This document shows positions 6,039 through 8,082 of a stretch of DNA of 8,082 nt, in pieces. The translations under genes were made by a program, and so were the position numbers. Source of the DNA: an uncultured Erysipelotrichaceae bacterium (GTDB lineage: Bacteria > Bacillota_I > Bacilli_A > RF39 > UBA660); NCBI GenBank assembly GCA_902766545.1, contig CACXEC010000095.1, positions 1 through 8,082 on the forward strand, given 5' to 3'. The first letter of the stretch is position 1, and the number at the start of each line of letters is the position of its first letter. The notes under the pieces were generated by a model. The model ran no database searches. It had not been told where the DNA came from and saw nothing but the letters and a program-made list of their open reading frames with translations.

Positions 6039-7061
6039 ATGGAAAAATTATTATATCCAATTGATGAAGTTGTATCACGTTTAAAAGGTGGGGACTTCAT
6101 TAAAAATTCTAAATTTTTAAAAGTTGTTGCATTGATGCCATCAAGTGTAGATGGAAAAGCTAGATTAGTAAATGTTTCTAGTGTTTTGGTTAAAGGGCAA
6201 AGTTTTAGTAGTAGAGTTGATGAACTTAGATCTTTAATGCCTGGTGGAGATATTTATTATGAAATAGATGCTGTAGAAGAAACCAAAGATATTAGAGAAG
6301 ATTTGGACCTTAGTAAAACAGTGGTATCACTTGATAATAATGGTTTATGTACGATTAGTCACAAAGATTATTATGTTATGTATCCAATTGAGGGAATAAG
6401 TGATGAACTAGATAAAAGAATTAAAGATTTAAATTTAACTTTAAGTGCTAGAGTTTGGGTAGTAGATAATGGAGATGGCATTTCAATTGAATATAGTAAG
6501 CCTGCTACAACCTTAGTTGGAACTTCTAGAGAAGGATATTTACTAAAAGCAAGTGATATTCAAAAAATATATGATGCCGGACTAAGTGAATTATTACTAT
6601 CTGATGAAAATTTTGAAGTATTTTCACAACATGGTAGTCAAATTAAACAAGTCCCTTTTGATGATAAAGTGATGAAGAAATATCCTGGAAAAGTAGACGT
6701 AAAACCAGCAAAAACATCTTCTAGAATTCAATCATATTATGAATTTGATCCTGCTGAAGAGAAAACTCCTGTCTTTGGTGAATTAGTGGAAATAGAACCA
6801 GTAAGTACTTTAGGTGGAGAAACAGTATGGAAAATAACTCCTAAAATTGTTCAAAATGAAAGTGGTTATGAGTTTGCCGAACGAGCAGCAGAAAAGGGAA
6901 TTAGAGTTGCTGTAACTATGCCTGATGAGGTGCGTGATGAACTTGAACAGGAAGGAAAAGGCGCACATATTAAAGAATTTATTAATGCTCCTGGTATGGG
7001 AAATAGATATTTTATTGAAAAAGGAATATCTTTATATGAAGGGAAGCATTTTAAAAAATAA
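6039..7061 (+). CDS. Unrecognised 340-residue cytosolic protein co-transcribed with ylbL
   Basis: I do not recognise this protein or any family signature in it. It is soluble-looking, with no signal peptide or membrane segment, and rather acidic, with one Cys (C104) and two Trp (W140, W264). Sequence character suggests an N-terminal alpha/beta region (about 1-155; for example FLKVVALMPSSVDGKARLVNVSSVLV at 26-51), a Lys-rich possible linker (about 207-230), and a C-terminal region (about 233-340). The C-terminal part has PVFGELVEIEPV, then a helical YEFAERAAEKGIRVAVTM and a Gly-rich FINAPGMGNRYF. It begins 1 bp after the ylbL stop with a textbook GGAGG (6028-6032) at 6 bp spacing, so it is translated efficiently and coupled to ylbL. 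A strong terminator overlaps its stop codon. Codon choice resembles its neighbours, giving no sign of transfer. A link with the YlbL protease (substrate, adaptor or regulator) is conceivable from the operon, but nothing in the sequence shows it. Confidence 0.85.
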   Translation: MEKLLYPIDEVVSRLKGGDFIKNSKFLKVVALMPSSVDGKARLVNVSSVLVKGQSFSSRVDELRSLMPGGDIYYEIDAVEETKDIREDLDLSKTVVSLDNNGLCTISHKDYYVMYPIEGISDELDKRIKDLNLTLSARVWVVDNGDGISIEYSKPATTLVGTSREGYLLKASDIQKIYDAGLSELLLSDENFEVFSQHGSQIKQVPFDDKVMKKYPGKVDVKPAKTSSRIQSYYEFDPAEEKTPVFGELVEIEPVSTLGGETVWKITPKIVQNESGYEFAERAAEKGIRVAVTMPDEVRDELEQEGKGAHIKEFINAPGMGNRYFIEKGISLYEGKHFKK

Positions 7062-7085
7062 CTGATAAATAATATCAGTTTTTTT
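7060..7085 (+). terminator. Intrinsic terminator after the ylbL-340 aa unit
   Basis: AACTGATA and TATCAGTT form a perfect 8 bp stem around the loop AATAA, followed by a run of seven T (7079-7085, the first two shared with the stem). The stem overlaps the last two bases of the stop codon. An A-run just before the stem (7053-7058) could let it act on the other strand too, but no minus-strand gene ends here. Confidence 0.88.
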
Positions 7086-7092
7086 ATTTTTG

Positions 7093-7101
7093 TGTTAAAA
7101 T
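7093..7101 (+). promoter_or_regulatory. mutS: Extended -10 promoter TGTTAAAAT for mutS
   Basis: TG-T-TAAAAT is an extended -10 element (5 of 6 in the hexamer) just after the terminator. No good -35 is visible at 16-18 bp. The expected start at about 7108 leaves a leader of about 11 bases holding only the Shine-Dalgarno AAGGTG (7109-7114). Confidence 0.5.
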
Positions 7102-7118
7102 AATTTTTAAGGTGTTTT

Positions 7119-8082
7119 ATGAGAAGAGAAGATGTAAACTATGATGATTTAAGCCCAATGATGAAACAATATCTTGACATAAAAAAAGATTATGAAGATG
7201 TGTTACTTTTTTATCGTGTAGGAGATTTCTATGAATTATTCTTTGAAGATGGAATAACTGCTTCTCATGAATTAGAACTAACTTTAACTGGTAAAAATGC
7301 CGGATTAAAAGAAAGAGTACCAATGTGTGGTGTTCCTTATCATTCTGTTAAGACGTATTTAGAAAAAGCAATAAATAAAGGTTTTAAAGTAGCAATTTGT
7401 GAGCAAGTTGAAGACCCGAAAACTGCTAAAGGAATGGTAAAAAGAGAGGTAATTAACGTTGTATCAAAAGGTACTTTAGTTGATTTAGACTTTTTAAATG
7501 GTCAAGACTTTAATTATTTAGGTAGTATTTTAGATTTAGATTATGTCTATGTATTAACTTACGCAGATATTTCAACTGGAGAAATATGTAGTGAACTTAT
7601 TTCTCATCAAGAAGATGTATTATTAAATAGAGTATTAAATCTTAATTTGAAAGAAATCATCTTAAAGAAATCTTTTGATTTGAAATTATTAAATGTATTT
7701 AAAAATACATATGGAATTAATATAACTATAATTGATAATCTATATGATGAAAACTTAGATATTTTAAATGATATTAAGGATGTTAGAATAATTGATGGTG
7801 TTAAGCATTTGGTATATTATTTAAAAGTTAAGGAACTTAAAGATATAAGTCATTTTAGTAAGGTTAAAGTAGTTGATAATAACAATTATTTACATTTAGA
7901 TATTCATTCAATTAGAAATTTAGAAATATTTGAAACATTAAGACTCAAAGAAAGACAATATAGTTTAATCTGGTTTTTAGATAAATGTAAAACATCAATG
8001 GGATCAAGAACGTTAAAAAATTGGCTTTCTTATCCATTAAAGGATAAAAATGAAATAAATAAGCGTTTAGATACAATTGAAA
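7119..8082 (+). CDS. mutS: DNA mismatch repair ATPase MutS, N-terminal part (3' end outside window)
   Basis: The visible 321 codons are the start of MutS, the dimeric clamp that recognises mispaired bases and then recruits MutL. The mismatch-recognition domain I is intact: PMMKQYLDIKKDY, then LFYRVGDFYELFFEDG with the F-x-E mismatch wedge at F37 and E39, GKNAGLKERVPMCGVPYHS, and FKVAICEQVEDPKTAKGMVKREV. The connector domain follows at about 130-245 (ADISTGEI at its start). The core/lever region begins near LDIHSIRNLEIFET and continues with the family motif SMGSRTLKNWLSYPL; the sequence then runs off the window. The Walker ATPase domain is therefore not seen. The ATG at 7119 has AAGGTG 4 bp upstream and matches the usual MutS start, close to 13 residues before PMMKQY. 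It follows the terminator at 7060-7085 and so appears to be its own transcription unit. Confidence 0.97.
   Translation, partial: MRREDVNYDDLSPMMKQYLDIKKDYEDVLLFYRVGDFYELFFEDGITASHELELTLTGKNAGLKERVPMCGVPYHSVKTYLEKAINKGFKVAICEQVEDPKTAKGMVKREVINVVSKGTLVDLDFLNGQDFNYLGSILDLDYVYVLTYADISTGEICSELISHQEDVLLNRVLNLNLKEIILKKSFDLKLLNVFKNTYGINITIIDNLYDENLDILNDIKDVRIIDGVKHLVYYLKVKELKDISHFSKVKVVDNNNYLHLDIHSIRNLEIFETLRLKERQYSLIWFLDKCKTSMGSRTLKNWLSYPLKDKNEINKRLDTIE

Noticed and set aside
7117..7323. 68-codon minus-strand open frame opposite the mutS start
   Set aside because: It is antisense to the highly conserved MutS domain I and has no independent support.
7693..7710. Near-perfect inverted repeat (8 bp arms, 2 bp centre) inside mutS
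   Set aside because: No T-tract follows it on either strand and it sits mid-gene. AT-rich DNA gives such palindromes by chance, which is also a warning for the one in ylbJ.

Overview
The window is AT-rich (a hand count gives about 28% G+C over the start of rsmH) and almost entirely coding. It looks like the chromosome of a low-GC Firmicutes/Bacilli-type bacterium. The best guess is one of the reduced, uncultured Bacilli near Erysipelotrichia, RF39 or Acholeplasma relatives. Three things support this: the order mraZ-rsmH-ftsL-PBP2B, a YlbJ/YlbL gene pair, and Gram-positive-type ribosome binding sites. TGA acts as a stop at the end of rsmH, so the mycoplasma code is not in use. A complete divisome transpeptidase means the cell makes peptidoglycan.

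Layout: (1) 1-4121, plus strand: the start of the division and cell wall (dcw) cluster. It holds the end of mraZ, then rsmH, an ftsL-like gene, a PBP2B/FtsI-class transpeptidase with two PASTA domains, and a small single-pass membrane protein of unknown function that overlaps the PBP gene. Gaps are 0-10 bp or overlaps, so this reads as one operon. mraY and murD, which usually follow in Bacilli, are absent here. (2) 4114-4977, minus strand: a YlbJ-family membrane protein, convergent with the dcw operon and overlapping its last gene by 8 bp. The best terminator for the dcw operon lies inside the ylbJ coding sequence. (3) 5009-7061, plus strand: a YlbL/SepM-type membrane-anchored PDZ-Lon serine protease, diverging from ylbJ across only 31 bp and apparently translated from a leaderless mRNA. 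It is followed 1 bp later by a well-expressed-looking 340-residue cytosolic protein that I do not recognise. A clean intrinsic terminator closes this unit. (4) 7119-8082, plus strand: the N-terminal 321 codons of mutS, cut by the window end.

How it fits together: RsmH methylates 16S rRNA and MraZ regulates the cluster in known systems. FtsL and the PBP form the septal synthesis complex. The two genes after ylbJ's divergent promoter region pair a membrane protease with an unknown protein. No tRNA, rRNA, CRISPR array, insertion sequence or phage gene was seen, and no gene-free stretch longer than about 60 bp exists. No obviously new multi-gene system is visible. The most interesting points are the interlocked transcription signals around ylbJ, the leaderless ylbL start, and the two unrecognised proteins.
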